Of a stretch of DNA of 64,000 nt, positions 30,101 through 44,100 are shown in pieces. The stretch lies in contig CM037872.1 in NCBI GenBank assembly GCA_021292105.1, positions 10,380,791 to 10,444,790 of the forward strand. The letters run 5' to 3'. Source of the DNA: Anadara kagoshimensis. Its lineage: Eukaryota > Mollusca > Bivalvia > Arcoida > Arcidae. The position numbers were made by a program, and so were the translations under genes. The notes under the pieces are model-generated. The model searched no databases, was not told the DNA's origin, and was given only the letters and a program-made list of their open reading frames with translations. Every line of letters begins with the position of its first letter. Position 1 is the first letter of the stretch.

Positions 30101-33100
30101 GAGGTAATGAAAAAGGGTCAAAACTGTGCTGCAGAGTGACAGCTGTCAAGATAAAGGTATACGAGAATAATTCATTGTGCAAAATATCAAATTCTTTCAT
30201 ACTTCCATAACAAAATGAAAAATTAATTTTATTTCAATAATATTAAAATCCCTTTTCCTGCTTAACTTGGTTAAAGAAGCGGGGTGTTTAAACACTTTAA
30301 ATCTATGAAATATTCTTGACCTCAATTTCACAATTATAATTCAATTTATAGAAATTTTCCAACCACAAAGCAACAATTTAAACAGCAATATAGCCGTAGC
30401 AAGTAGAATCACAATGGCGTAAGAATTCAAATCTCTGTGCTTCATCCATAATACGATACAAACATATCAAACCATGTTAGAATCCCAAAAGAAAAGAAAA
30501 CTGGCAAATTAATTTCAACACGTGGGAAGTGAAGCCGCGTGCTACGGACTGATTAGCTAGCTACACCTCATCTCGTTTGAAATAAAAATTAAGAATATAT
30601 AGATGTATATAAAAATCAAAGACAAACATACAAATTCGTGTCCAAATCATATCCTAAAGCAAAGTAAAAAATTAAAAACTGACAAATAGAGTTTAACAGT
30701 GAACTTCCACCAGGAAAGTGAGGCCTGAAGTAAGCAGCTCCTGTAGAGCTATCGCTACACCCGCAACGTATGTAATCAGAATTGATAATGAAAGGAATCT
30801 GTAACTATGGGACATTAAATCAAGGGTGATTTTGAATACATAGAGATCATACTCATTGACAAAATTGTGATGAGTGATGACGGCAATAAAACATTTTGAG
30901 GGCCTTGAAAAGACTTGCCTTTCAATATCCCTGGATCAATATTTATTTTTAAGCAGCTTGCTTTGTTGTATACAGTTCCCGTAGTGGGAACAAGCTCTAC
31001 CACAACTACCCCATAAACAGAAGACGCAGGTATATTGCTACATAGAAAAGGAAAGTTGACAGTTATCACGTTTATCAAACCAAATATACATCGGTTCAAT
31101 ATTTAGTTTTGAAAAAAATATTACCTTAGGTATTCAAATTCCATTGCATAAATATCCATGCCGGCTTCAAACGGCCAAAGATGTGGATATTGTTTTGGGT
31201 GCTTGTGTGGTTCCACAGTAACTGTAGCTTCGCCTCTGAAATTACAAAATTATTCATAATATTAGTGTTGAGACTCATTGCACTACAGAACACATAAGTT
31301 GGCTTTAAATGCAAAATACAATGCATAATTCAAGAAAAAACATACCGGTCCATGTCCAAAAGTCGACTATAAACATCCCGATCCATGTTTTAAAAAACTA
31401 CAATCCAATAGAAAAGTGAAAACTTTCAAACTGGCAAATTAAGAGTTACGTTAGAAACATGAACGTCCACCAGGGAGGTGAGACCGGATGCTTTGAAAAC
31501 AAACGCATCCTGTCTAGCTAGCTACATCCGACACGTGTGAAATCAATATAGTAAGAATAAAAGGAACATTGGACGTCAAATATATTCAAGGTAATTTTGG
31601 ATACAGGGACGTCAAACTTATCAACAATATTGCGATTACGGTCATAACACTTTAATTTCTGTGGTCCTTATTTAAAAACAGCATAAGCTCGAGGAAGAAA
31701 AAGGGTCATTGATAAGATAAATCTTATTTATACACGTTTTCCACATATAATTTTTTTTTAAAAATGTATAAAAATGTGGCTAAATTGGACGCCAAGGCAA
31801 CTGAAATTATCTTATATTTGTGACCGATTTTTTCTTCTTTTTTGTTACAAGTCACCAATTTGGCTACTGAAATTTCTGTCATCAACATACAAAATTTGCA
31901 GATTCTAGGTAATCTTGACGTAAAGGGTTTGTAATGTTTTGAAAACTAACAAACAGTAGTTTTTTAATTAAATTTTCTTTATATTTTATTTTTGGCTAAC
32001 ACATCTGTTAGTTGGAACCTGAATATTTTTTTATATGGAGCCAGTGTTGAAACTTGGTCTAAAGTCAATTTGAGCTCTGTATATATACCTATGTTGTAAA
32101 TGTATTTACCGTGAAACCTGTCTGTAAGTACCACCCAAAGGAACCAGTAAAAGTGGCCTGCATGGGCGGGCGGCTTTATATACAGGTTCAAATAATATTA
32201 ATAAAGAACAATTGGGTTACAATTTTACTAGTCTTTATAAGCAGGTGATCTTTATATAGAGGTGGCGTGGCATTTTAGGCGGGTTGAACTGTAATTCATT
32301 AAATTTGATTTAATTGTTTAACGTGTCAGTCAATAATATTTCACATATCGAGAGGTTACCAGCAATAGGTGAAGTTGCAGATTTTTTTCCTTTGCAGGGC
32401 AATTTGCAGAGTGAGTATTTTAACGTGCCACTCCTGCCGTGACACAAGGCATCGGTTTATAAGGGTCATTCCATATGATTCCGTGACTTTCATTACTAAA
32501 TGTCGAGTACTTTGCGAAAGAAAAGTAACTTCCTCTTTTCAAGCCTTGATCAGAACCCGGCAGGGGTTGGAACCCACGACCGCCTACTTATTAACTGTTT
32601 TTAATTATATCTATTTTTAAATGATACATGAATAGACATAACCATAACCAATGTAAATATCACTTACTTTAATATAAAATGTAACCCAATCAGCGGTTCT
32701 CCTTGTCGAACCATAACGGTATCGAACACATAAGATTCTTTTCGAAGACTCATTTCTAGTAATTTCTTGAACTTTGAAGACATGTGGCAGAAAAATGGGT
32801 GAGCTTCAATAAAGTCACTGATTTCCTTAAATACTTGTTCCTGTTCGGCCTGAAAATAAAATGGTAAAAATACAGACCTCAGTTTTACAATCATTCTTTA
32901 ATTAAGATTTTCCTTTACAAAATTTGGTTATCTTTGTTTTTGAAAAACAGGCACTAGTTTCGAAAACATTCCTTAAAAAAGATTTTCCTAAACTAAAATT
33001 TTACAAATTTTGGAAACCCCTATTGAAAGCCCGGTCCCAGTATTAAAATCGTTCCTTAACAAAAAAGCATACTTAACTTAAATTTGACAATTTTTGGCAA

Positions 33101-36100
33101 TCTCTGTAGGAATTATAGGAGAGCATTTTTTTGCTTTAACTAAATGCAGATGTTATCAACTTCAAAATGACACTTTGAATTCTTTAATATCTAAAACAAT
33201 TCACAAAATTATTAAGATTTCAAATTAGCCAGATTTAGGTTAAGGAATTTCTCAGTTAAGGAATGATTGTGAAACTTGTGCCATGTGTATTGACTAACAA
33301 GAGACCCATTGGTCCTGATACGCTCATATGTTAAATAATAGATTTATGAAATGCTTTTAAAAATATCAAAACAGAAACCTCAGAATGAAAAGGTAAAAAT
33401 AAAGGTGCATGTATATCGATTAACAAGATTCCAAATGAACCTGAAGCGCTCAACTGTTAAGTAATGACTAGTGGAAGTGTTTAAAGAAATCATCAAAACT
33501 GAAGTCTTCATGTCAAAATATTTAAAGTGTCCTTTATATACAGGTTCAAATACTATGAATATAGAACAATTGGGATACAATTCTACTGACCTTTATAAGC
33601 AGGTGGTCCTTATATAGAGGTGGCCTTTAAGGCAGGTTATACTGTAGTTAATTTACATATTTATATATATCAAAAAGCTTAAATGTTTATTTTAATGCAC
33701 TTAATAAATAATGTCATCATTAGAATTTTAGTTACCATGGTAGTGGAAAATCTTATTTCGGACTGTCTTACCTTAAGTGACCGCTCATAAAGTTCTTGAC
33801 CGATGACCAGAAGGTCACAATCTTCGTCAGCTATGATGGTTGCATTTCGTAAACTGTCGCGTTGAAGCAAGGCCATCTCTCCAAAAGCTTTACCAGGCCC
33901 TGTAAGTAAACGTATGTTGTTTTACGTCGTATCAGCAAGTTTTCAGCTATTTGCGACGAGACAGTTATTAAAATGAAAGAAATATAATGCATATGGTACG
34001 TAGAGTTCTCCGTGCAAGTATTCTCAACTCTACTTATGGGGGCGTTTAGGTAATTTGAAAATAACCCGAATTGTTCAGTGTATTCCCTTTATTGATAAGA
34101 AACATCGGATGCGACGGTGGATACAAGCTTGTCTTCCCAACCACCAAACAAAGAGTTACAATTCAATTGACATTTTGTCTATTTACAAGTTCATGGTATT
34201 CAGCTCCATCATTTTTTTCAATTCAAGTTCCATGCCTCTGGTAAATGCTAGAAATAATACTGATTAATTTTCGCAGTCATAAAAATTTGTCCCATTGTTG
34301 CATGTTCCTTTCACTCAATTTCGATTATACGCGTGGCTTGTGTAGTGAGCTAAAAAGGAAGTGCTTACCCTTCCGGAGCACCCGGCCTCACTTCCCTTGT
34401 GGAAGTTCACGTGTTTAACCTAACTTGTCAGTTTTAAAATTTCTACTTTGCTTCTGGATTATGATTCGGACATGGATTAATATGTTTGTTTTTGGTCATT
34501 ACGAAATTCAAATATCAAACACAAACATGTCGGTCCATGTACAAATCACAATACCAAAAGCAAAGCAAACATATTGAAATCTTGCAAATTAAGTTAAATA
34601 CGGGCATTTCTTCTAGAGAAATGAAGCCAGATGCCATAGAAGTGTAGCTAGCAATCAGTCACGTGTAAAGTCAAAATTGACAATGAATGAAACATGCATA
34701 TAGAATTATGGGATGTCAAATATATCCAGGGTAATTTTGAATACTGGGGCATCATACTTATCAACAATGTTGTATTCACAATCAATTACACTTTTTAATG
34801 ACATAGATACACCTAGGCTTGCAATATACGTGAGAGGAATTGGTTATATTATTTCAAACACGTGGTTATCATACAGTAATTTTATCTTAGATTTTGATTA
34901 CACACGTGGCGGGTGTAGCTAGCTAAACAGGAGGCGCTTACCCTTCCGGAGCACCCGGCCTCACTTCCCTGGTGGAAGTTCACATGTCTTACCTGACTTG
35001 TCAGTTTTAAAGTTTTTACTTTGCTTCTGGATTGTGATTCGAAAATGGATTAGTATGTTTTTTTATTATATAAATATTTCATATTAAGTTAGAGGGATAA
35101 AAGTTTGTTAAAAACCTACCATATGTGACTATGAATTTCCCATATTTGCTTCTGTCTAGCTTTGTCAAATTAACTGGAGCTGCCTTTTCCTTTTTCTCTT
35201 TTGAATCTTTGGAATCCCTCGATTTAGCGGAGACGGATTTTTCTTTCTCGCCATCTTTTTCTTTATCTTCGGTAGTTTCCTCCGATTTCTCTCCTGCACC
35301 GTCTCCTTTCTTTTCCAATTCTTTCTCTTCCGTTTTCTTTTTGTCTTTTTTCTTTTCTTCTTTCGTCACTTCCGGTACAATGATTTCCTCTTCCCCTGTC
35401 ATTCTAGGGTCTATGTATACTGACACAGTTCCGCTCAAAATGACGAAAAAACTGCAACATAAAACAAACATCGGTTAATAAATTGAAATGTATGTCCGAA
35501 ATGACCAAGAAAGTGGGATAGGACAATGGTGGCTTCTGTAATCATAAATATGAAACCAAACGCCTACCAAATCCCTTATTAGTTAACAAAACACAGCAAG
35601 AACTCTTTCTTCATTCGGGTCATCAAAAACTGAAAAATCTGTCTACTGAAATGGACTTTTCCGAAACAATAAACTGCCCTAAAATAAACATCATTACAGT
35701 TACTTCAAACTGACAGTGGTAACCGGTTTAATCATATGTATACGGTGTTTTAGTGAGCACGTCATTAACTGGCAAAATCTTGAGTCTGTTGAAGGCGACA
35801 AGAAATAGGAAGAAGAAAAATATTTGGAAGCCTCATGTTGAACCCGATAATGTAATAAATTCCCGATAATGTTACATCAACCGATATTGTCATAAAAATT
35901 CACCGATATAGTAATAACAACCGATAATGTAACAAAATTTAACCGATATTGTAATAAATTTTCTAACCGATAATGTAATTGCAGTTAACCGATAATGTTT
36001 AATAAAAATTTCTAACCGATAATGTAACACGCACTTCCCGATAATGTATTAACTTTTTTTTCAACCGATATTGTAATAAAATTTAACCGATAGTGTTATA

Positions 36101-36165
36101 TACAACACAAGAAAGAATCTCTTACAGGTTTTGAGTCATAAGGTATAGTATATATTTATTTTTTC

Positions 36166-36207
<42 letters not shown>

Positions 36208-36331
36208 AACAAAAGTACCAATGCGTTGGGCTAAACGAATGTCCAAAGAAACAGAGAAATAGACAAATTTGAGACACGCGAACTAACAGCACGAATGCTG
36301 GAAGTGAGATCGGGTGTTCCGGGAGAGTTAG

Positions 36332-36400
<69 letters not shown>

Positions 36401-39400
36401 GATCGAGATCGAGGCATTGCATTTTACTTACTGAAATTGAAACCCTAACGCAAAACTTGGAAACTCCAGAAAATGTGTAAGCAATACTAAGCTTAAAAAT
36501 ATATCTTTTAAACAATTTAAATTCTACCTAAAATTGAAATTTAAAGCATTATCATGATAATGTTTCAAAGGAATTTCATTAAGTTTGATTATTCTGCTGA
36601 TTAGCTATTACACTGAACAATATTTATCAAAAAATTTATATATTTTGATTACAAAATATACAGGATTTAATTTTTTTGAAACTCCTGTGTTAACAGTATG
36701 GCATCATCAATCTAGACTTTTGTGTATTGAAAGGTATTTGACAGAGAAATTCATGTCTAAAGTAATGTAAATCTATAAACTTCGGCAACAGGTATAATTA
36801 TTTTAATAGCGTTTTCACTGTTGTAATAAAAAAAATGAGCTGGTTTTTGCTCACAAGCTTATCTTAAACTTTACTGTATTGCAAGCCCCTACTTATTAAT
36901 ATTGATAAATATTTATTAATATTAATAAATAAAATACCTGTTTTAATTTTGATGTGCATCATGTGCTCATTTCAGAAATTTATTCCTCGTCAGACACTGG
37001 GGATCAGTAAAAGTTGAAATTTAAAAAAAAGCCAAAATATAGTACAAATAAGCCCAAAGTTGCAAAAATGTGAAGCCAAATTCAGCTAAGATAAACACTT
37101 TGCATAAGGGAGCGTTACTTTAGTTTTACAAATACATTTGTAAATTTAAAAAAAAAACGTAAAATTTTGACATGCATAATTTGTCCGCACAAAATACTGA
37201 CTACTGAATACTGACAATCTTGAAATGAGTTAAAATATTTATTATTATTATCCCTCACGTAAGATTGTCCAACGATAGTGAGGTGTACTATTTTGGCATA
37301 GTGTCCGTGTAGACTGAACACTATTAATCTATTATGGGCCTCTCTCGAGGAAACTGTTCTCCTATAGTGTTGTCTGGAGAGGTATAGTGACCGAGCCGAT
37401 AGGCCGATAGAGGTCACTATACCTCTTCAGACAACACGGAGAACTGTTCCCGAGGGAGAGGTCCATAATAGATTTTTAGTAGTACATCACATGTCTGTGT
37501 TTTCAAGAGCAAGAATTAATTTTCAGATGAATTATTTACTTTATTCAACATTTTGAATAATCAATGCAACAATAAACAATATCATCGAATATTGGTATAA
37601 ATTACATTCTTCTTTGGTCGAACATTTGTATGAAAAATCACAAAATATTGTTGATTTGATCGATGTCCATAGAACCAAACTCGCCATCAATTTTACCGGC
37701 TCTAACAAATTCATTTAAAATATTACTCGAATACTTTGTGACCTCCTTTGTTTTTTGCTCGTAAACATCTGAATTTAATTTACATTCGTAAATCGCGCGT
37801 CGTCGGATGTCATTTTGTATCCGACGACAACAATAAACAGCGCCATCTAGACAAAGGGAAGTAACTCGCTTTTGCTTTGCCCGGGGGGGGGGGGGGGGTC
37901 ACGCGAAGGACTATACTTGGATGTCAGGGGACTATGTATAGTCCCGCTGCTATGCGTTGTTAAGGACAGATGATTTCTACATAAAATAGTATTCATGTAG
38001 TTATCCAATGATTATTCGACAAATTAACATGTGATGTACTAATACTTTGACGTCATCAGTAAATTTCTATTGTGACGTCAAAAACATTCGGGCCCTATGT
38101 CATTCAACCTAGGGAACTATTTTGGCAGTGTCCTCGAAGAACAACATTATTATATAAATAACTAATAACTCATTTTGGCACAGTGTCCCTGTAGACTGAA
38201 CACTATTGTTTTGACGTCATGAATTTTCGGAATAATGTTGTTTCACTCGGACACTATGCCACAATAGTACCCCTGTTTGTATGATAGTGCCCTCTCCTAC
38301 AGCTCGGGCACTATGTCACCCAACCCGGGTACTATTTTGGCATAGTGTCCTTGAAGAACAACATTATATAATTAATATTGATAATTCGTCACTATTTACT
38401 AAATATACTTAAAGAACCGTAAAATTGAAGTGGAAAAATTGCAATATTTACGGTTTATAAACTTTTTGTCCACTCGTGACTGACGAGGAAGATATTTACG
38501 TAATGTGTAAATGTCGCGCATCAAAGTTAAAGCAGTTACTTAATTTCCATTACTTTTTATTATTTTGTGCTACTTTAATTTTAAACTTTACATCCCCCGT
38601 AGTTGTAATTCTTTTCCGCCACAAGGCAAATTGCTACAAAGGTGTATTGTCCAGAGCCTCATCACGACTGCAAGACCCTCTATATAGAGGGGTGGGTATT
38701 GTTTTTCTTCCGTATGTTTCAATAGTTTCATGCATTAAAACAACTCTCCTGTTTCAAAATGTGTACTGGTTAAATTGGGAAGACATATTCTCTGAATTGG
38801 GGTAGAGCAATATTTACAAAACGTATTGTGAATCTGTGAAGCGAGAATGTGGTGGCGGCCATATTGCAGGTCAGTTTTTAGCTCACCTGGTGTGCGTTTG
38901 TCCGTGCGTGAATGCGATATTCACGTGATATGCAAATTAGATGCATTTTCAACTCGATTCTTTGAAAATCTTCTCCTCTGAAAGTACTGGACCAATTTGA
39001 ACCAAATTTAAGTGGAAGGGTCCCTAGGTGGGGCACACTAAAGATTTTATCTGGTGACAAGATAGCTGCCATTGGACCATGGTCAGTGATAAAGGTCATC
39101 CCTTAGTCCATGTATACAATGTATCTGTTAGCAGAAAATTCAATGAATTTGCACACCATAGGCAACATTTGGTATAATCAAGCGTGAACTCCCAGACATC
39201 TGGAAGCGAGATCAGGTGGTCCGGAAAGGTGAGCAGCTCCTGCTCCGCATGCGGCACGCGAAATAATTCCCAGTCATGTGATATTTGTTATCCAGTGAAA
39301 ATCGAGCAAATTTATTAGTGGTATAATAACATACAATAATATTGACTTTTAATGAGGTTGATTACAGTGTTTATCAACATGAAAAATGAGATATTCACCG

Positions 39401-40627
39401 AAGGAAGATGTGAATGAATGTTACTTTTAAGTTGATATACATGTACCAACATCGATCGAAACAAAAGTTTTTATCATAGTATACTGTTTGTTGTCTCATT
39501 CGGATCAGATTTGCGAAATTTAAAAAATTTATTATAACCAATTCATAATGATGATACCACCAATTTAAAGGTACATGTACTAATAAATGTAAAGTAAGGT
39601 AAATGACTGAAAAATGAACTTAGCAGAATAAACATTTCGTGTATTCCAAACCTTACCACCTCCGGTTATATTGGATATGTTCATCTAGTCAGTCGTGGCA
39701 AGGTCTTCAATGATTCATTTGCGTGCCACTTACCACAAGTTACTAGACGCCCTCTAACGTTGCAAGTTGAGCAGTACTTTACAAATTGGCAAATTGGTGT
39801 GGCCACTATTTCGATTTGAATATATCAATATATCTAATTGATGATATCGACATTTCTTTATTGTAATATCATCAAATCGTTGAGTTGATATCACAAAATT
39901 TTATTAAATAGCATCCCCCAGTTCACTGACATGGGTTAGCCAAACTATCTATCCTCTTAATTCCGAAAGGCAGGTGGGGGTGCATCATATAACACGAAAC
40001 ATATATAATGTTCCCGGGAACATAGTATCTACAAGTAAAGTGTCAAGACTCTAGCTATAATAGCTCATTTTTAAAAAAAAATTATTTTGACCAATGACAT
40101 CTCGTTATTTAGTCAAATGACGTTTGACCGCCAATAAAAAAGATCAAAATACACAACTACATGTACAGAATAAGTGAATGAGGTTCGAACTTAATCAGAC
40201 CACCCGCACTGCTTAAATTTACAAGAAACTTGGCAGAAGAAAAAGAAGAAGATGAAGAAGAAGAAGAGGAAAAGAAAACAAAGAAGAATGAGAATCTCAA
40301 TAAGTTAACCCGGTGGTTGGGTTACTTTTTAACCAATAAAAACGTTCGATTTCTTAAAAATTAAATTACCTATTATAATTGTTATTGTTATTATCATTAT
40401 TATTATTGTTTTTATTTGGTTAGAATAAACCGTAATAAGACCTAAAATTAGAATAGGAGTTCTATACCTAGACAATTTGTTTTCAGCCATATGCTCTCAC
40501 TCATAAAAATAAAATCAGTAATTGGCTAATAAAAAGCAAAATTTGTAATTGCAGTTGAGCTTAAATTCGTCCATGATGGGGTTGCTTTTGTCCGGGCCTG
40601 AGGCGTAGCAAGGTCTTTGATTAATAT

Positions 40628-40717
<90 letters not shown>

Positions 40718-41112
40718 GTCTATGTGCCAAACTTGCCTTAAAGGCCGCCTCTTGCAAAAGGGCCAACTGGCTGTACAGACCGATTATGTCTGGCCATAGT
40801 TTATCTAAACTTCTGTATAAAGGTCATCTGCTTATAAAGGCCACTTTTTCTGGTTCTCTTGGTTGGGATGGATAGATAGATAGATAGATAGATAGATGAA
40901 TAGATGGATGGATGGATGGATGGATGGATGGATGGATGGATAGATAGATAGATAGATAGATAGATACTAACTCTTCCGAGAGCACCCGATCTCACTTCCA
41001 GCATTCGTGCTGGTAGTTCGCGTGTCTCAAATTTGTCTATTTCTCTGTTTCTTTGGACATTCGTTTAGCCCAACGCATTGGTACTTTTGTTGGAGAGAGA
41101 GAGAGAGAGCCT

Positions 41113-41167
<55 letters not shown>

Positions 41168-44100
41168 GAAAAAATAAATATATACTGTACCTTATGACTC
41201 AAAACCTGTAAGAGATTCTTTCTTGTGTTGTATATAACACTATCGGTTAAATTTTATTACATTATCGGTTGAAAAAAAAGTTAATACATTATCGGGAAGT
41301 GCGTGTTACATTATCGGTTAGAAATTTTTTTTTAACATTATCGGTTAACTGCAATTACATTATCGGTTAGAAAATTTATTACATTATCGGTTAAATTTTG
41401 TTACAATATCGGTTGTTATTACTATATCGGTGAATTTTTATGACAATATCGGTTGATGTAACATTATCGGGAATTTATTACATTATCGGGTTCAACACCT
41501 CATCTGGCCAAATGACATACAAACAGTGCTGTTCTAAGATTTTGTTATTGTTTATAATTGGCGAATACAGCTGCCGCCGGAAGTTAGAAAGGGGTTGCCT
41601 AACTTTGCGGAGCACCTGGTCTCACTTTCCCTGGGGATTTTTCACTTGTATTACTTCATTTGCAAGTTTAGAAGTAGTGTTAAACAGATCTGTGCCGTAA
41701 CAATTCTTTTTGCATCAACATTTATCACAATTAAATGTAAACCCTGAAAACCATTACGGTATCTCAGTGCTCGCTCTGTATTTGTTGTGGAAGGACGGTG
41801 ATGAGAATACCAGCACGGTCTGCCAAAATTTTAAAACGATAGTTATTGTTCCTTCGCTAAGCATTCGGTATTTATAAATGACAGCCAAGGGGTCTTTGGA
41901 TAAAATTTAAATCTGATGCCCCGTGTCAAGGTAGGCGTAGCAGACAAAAGAACCATTATAACCCATTTCCCTGCGCCCACGACACAACGTTCGAAAGAGA
42001 TCACGGTAAAAGAAACCTTACCGTTCATTTTCCCGAGCTGATGGCAGTGATGTGTGATGTCTCGATTCAAGTAAAATATTCTTGGCTCATACGATTAATC
42101 AACTCAAAAGCGTTAAACAAGTTACTTGTAATTCGAAATATTTATCGAAATTACGTGTGGTGTTTTAAATACAGACTTATGTATGGATTTGTAAATGTTT
42201 TAAAAAATATTTCATAGCATATTTGTTTTGTAAAGAATGTTATTTTATCTGTTCTTAAACAATTATGAAGTTTGAACTTTTAAAGAAAAAATATTGGGCC
42301 AAATTTTAACTTTCACACAAACTAATTAACCCGTTGGATTAAATTTCACACTTATCCTTGAGAATTTTGTTAATTTTTAACACATGTCAAACAGCAATAA
42401 ATTAGTAAAGTTCTGTTTAATTGTGATATGCAATACAGACCTGTCAAAAGTTTATCACTGGGGTAACGAAAAACGAATCCAAGCTCGGCTGCCTAGCAAA
42501 TTATAGCTTGTGTTTGAAAAGCTGACGATAGATATCGACAGTCGAAAAAACCTGCCGAGATAAAGGTAACGAGGATCGAAATAAGCTGTCAATTCGGTGC
42601 TAATTCGTTAGCTTAGTGTTAAACGAATTTTCAAATTGGTAGCCGGTCCATATCGGTCTCTCGTTAGCTATATCTAAAAACCTTGTCGATAGCCGCTATA
42701 TCTATCAGTCGGCAGCTTTTTGGTCATTAGCTATCCATTTTTTGGCATTTCGACAGTCGAGCTTCGAATCCTTTTTAAGTACTATGTTAAACTTTCGACA
42801 GGCCTGTATTGTTTTTAAATCAAATGTATTAGCATCACCATAGCAACTTTTGTTTGCAACACTGTAATCTTATATGAGAGAAGACATATGCATTTTTGTA
42901 CATATTTGTATATGTGTCCATGTGTAAATGTGATTAGGTACGTCTCAAAAAGCATTTTAACATTAATACTGAAAATAAGTTTGATTATTAAATTATATTG
43001 TTATACATCACCATGATGCCGTTCACGTACATCAAATACATCAACAAACCAATCATTATGGCGTTTACACAAACCAATCATGTTCCATTTACATAAAACA
43101 ATCGTGATGCCGTTTACATTGTTAGGCAATACTGAAAAACCAAGTATGATGGCGTTTACATTGTTAGACAACACTGAAAACCAATCACGATTACGTTTAT
43201 ATTGTAAGACAACATTGACAAACAAATCGTGTCGTTTACACAAACCAATCAAAATGCCGTTAACATGGTTAGACAACATTGACAAACCAATCATAATGAC
43301 GTTTACATTGTAAGACAACATTGACAAACCAATCGTGATGTCGTTTATATTGTTAGATAACATTAACAAACCAATCATAATGTCGTTTACATTGTTAGTG
43401 AACATTGACAAACCAGTCATGATGTCGTTTGCATTGTTCTACAACAATGACAAACCAATCATTATGTAGTTTATATTGTGAGAAAAAAATCGACAACCCA
43501 ATCATAATGTCGTTTACATAATTAGACAACACTAACAAACCAATCATAATGTTGTCTACAATGTTAGACAACGATGACAAACCAATCATTATGTCGTTTA
43601 TATTGTTAGCCAATATCGACGAACCAATCGTTACGTTGTGTGTACTTTGTCCATGCGTTAAAGGTTTAAGTTATTAAATCACACAAAAACGCAAAATGTA
43701 TCAAAAAGCATGTAAACATTGCTGATCAAAACAATTTTCATTATTTAAAAATATATACATATATATAAATACGATGTTAGACAAAATCAACAAAGCAAAA
43801 ATTATGTCGTTTTCACACTTGTTACAAACCAAAAATTTAGTCAAATAATGTTAAGTCAAACGTGGTTCACTCGTGTAACATTTAACTAACCTTTTCTCTT
43901 CGACCACAGAGTCCCTGAATGACCAAGACAAAAATAACAAAATAAGATTTTTTTTACATAAACAAATTAAAAGGCCATTTCAAAAAAATGTTACGTTTCT
44001 ATGTCCCATAAGTAATTTAAACCTTAATTCTTCGACATTCCTCGAATGACCAATACAAAAAATGGCAAAATAAGATTTTTTACATAAACAAATCATAAGG

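Larger units (their letters stand above)
35836..41497. mobile_element. 5.66-kb element with about 550-bp terminal inverted repeats and 5-bp target duplication
   Basis: Left end TGTTGAACCCGATAATGTAA and right end the exact complement, flanked by CCTCA at 35,831-35,835 and 41,498-41,502. The arms (35,836 to about 36,374 and about 40,936 to 41,497) are nearly identical. From the outside in they have a motif cluster, a shared unique stretch (ACACAAGAAAGAATCTCTTA), a GA/TC microsatellite, R2-like sequence (AAGTGAGATCGGGTGTTCC) and a GATA/TATC microsatellite. The 4.5-kb interior has no frame over about 110 codons and includes palindromes. TG...CA ends with a 5-bp duplication resemble products of retroviral-type integrases, but the ends are inverted, not direct. 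Classification is open. Confidence 0.85.

Noticed and set aside
35125..35478. Ser/Phe-rich plus-strand frame
   Set aside because: Shadow of the Lys/Glu-rich exon of the CNBD2-like gene.
38476..38805. 109-codon frame inside the 5.66-kb element, considered as a transposase piece
   Set aside because: No DDE-type or DNA-binding motif can be recognised, and composition is like random AT-rich DNA.
43001..43420. 139-codon minus-strand frame and overlapping plus-strand frame
   Set aside because: By-product of the 42-bp tandem repeat, with indels between units and frames open on both strands.
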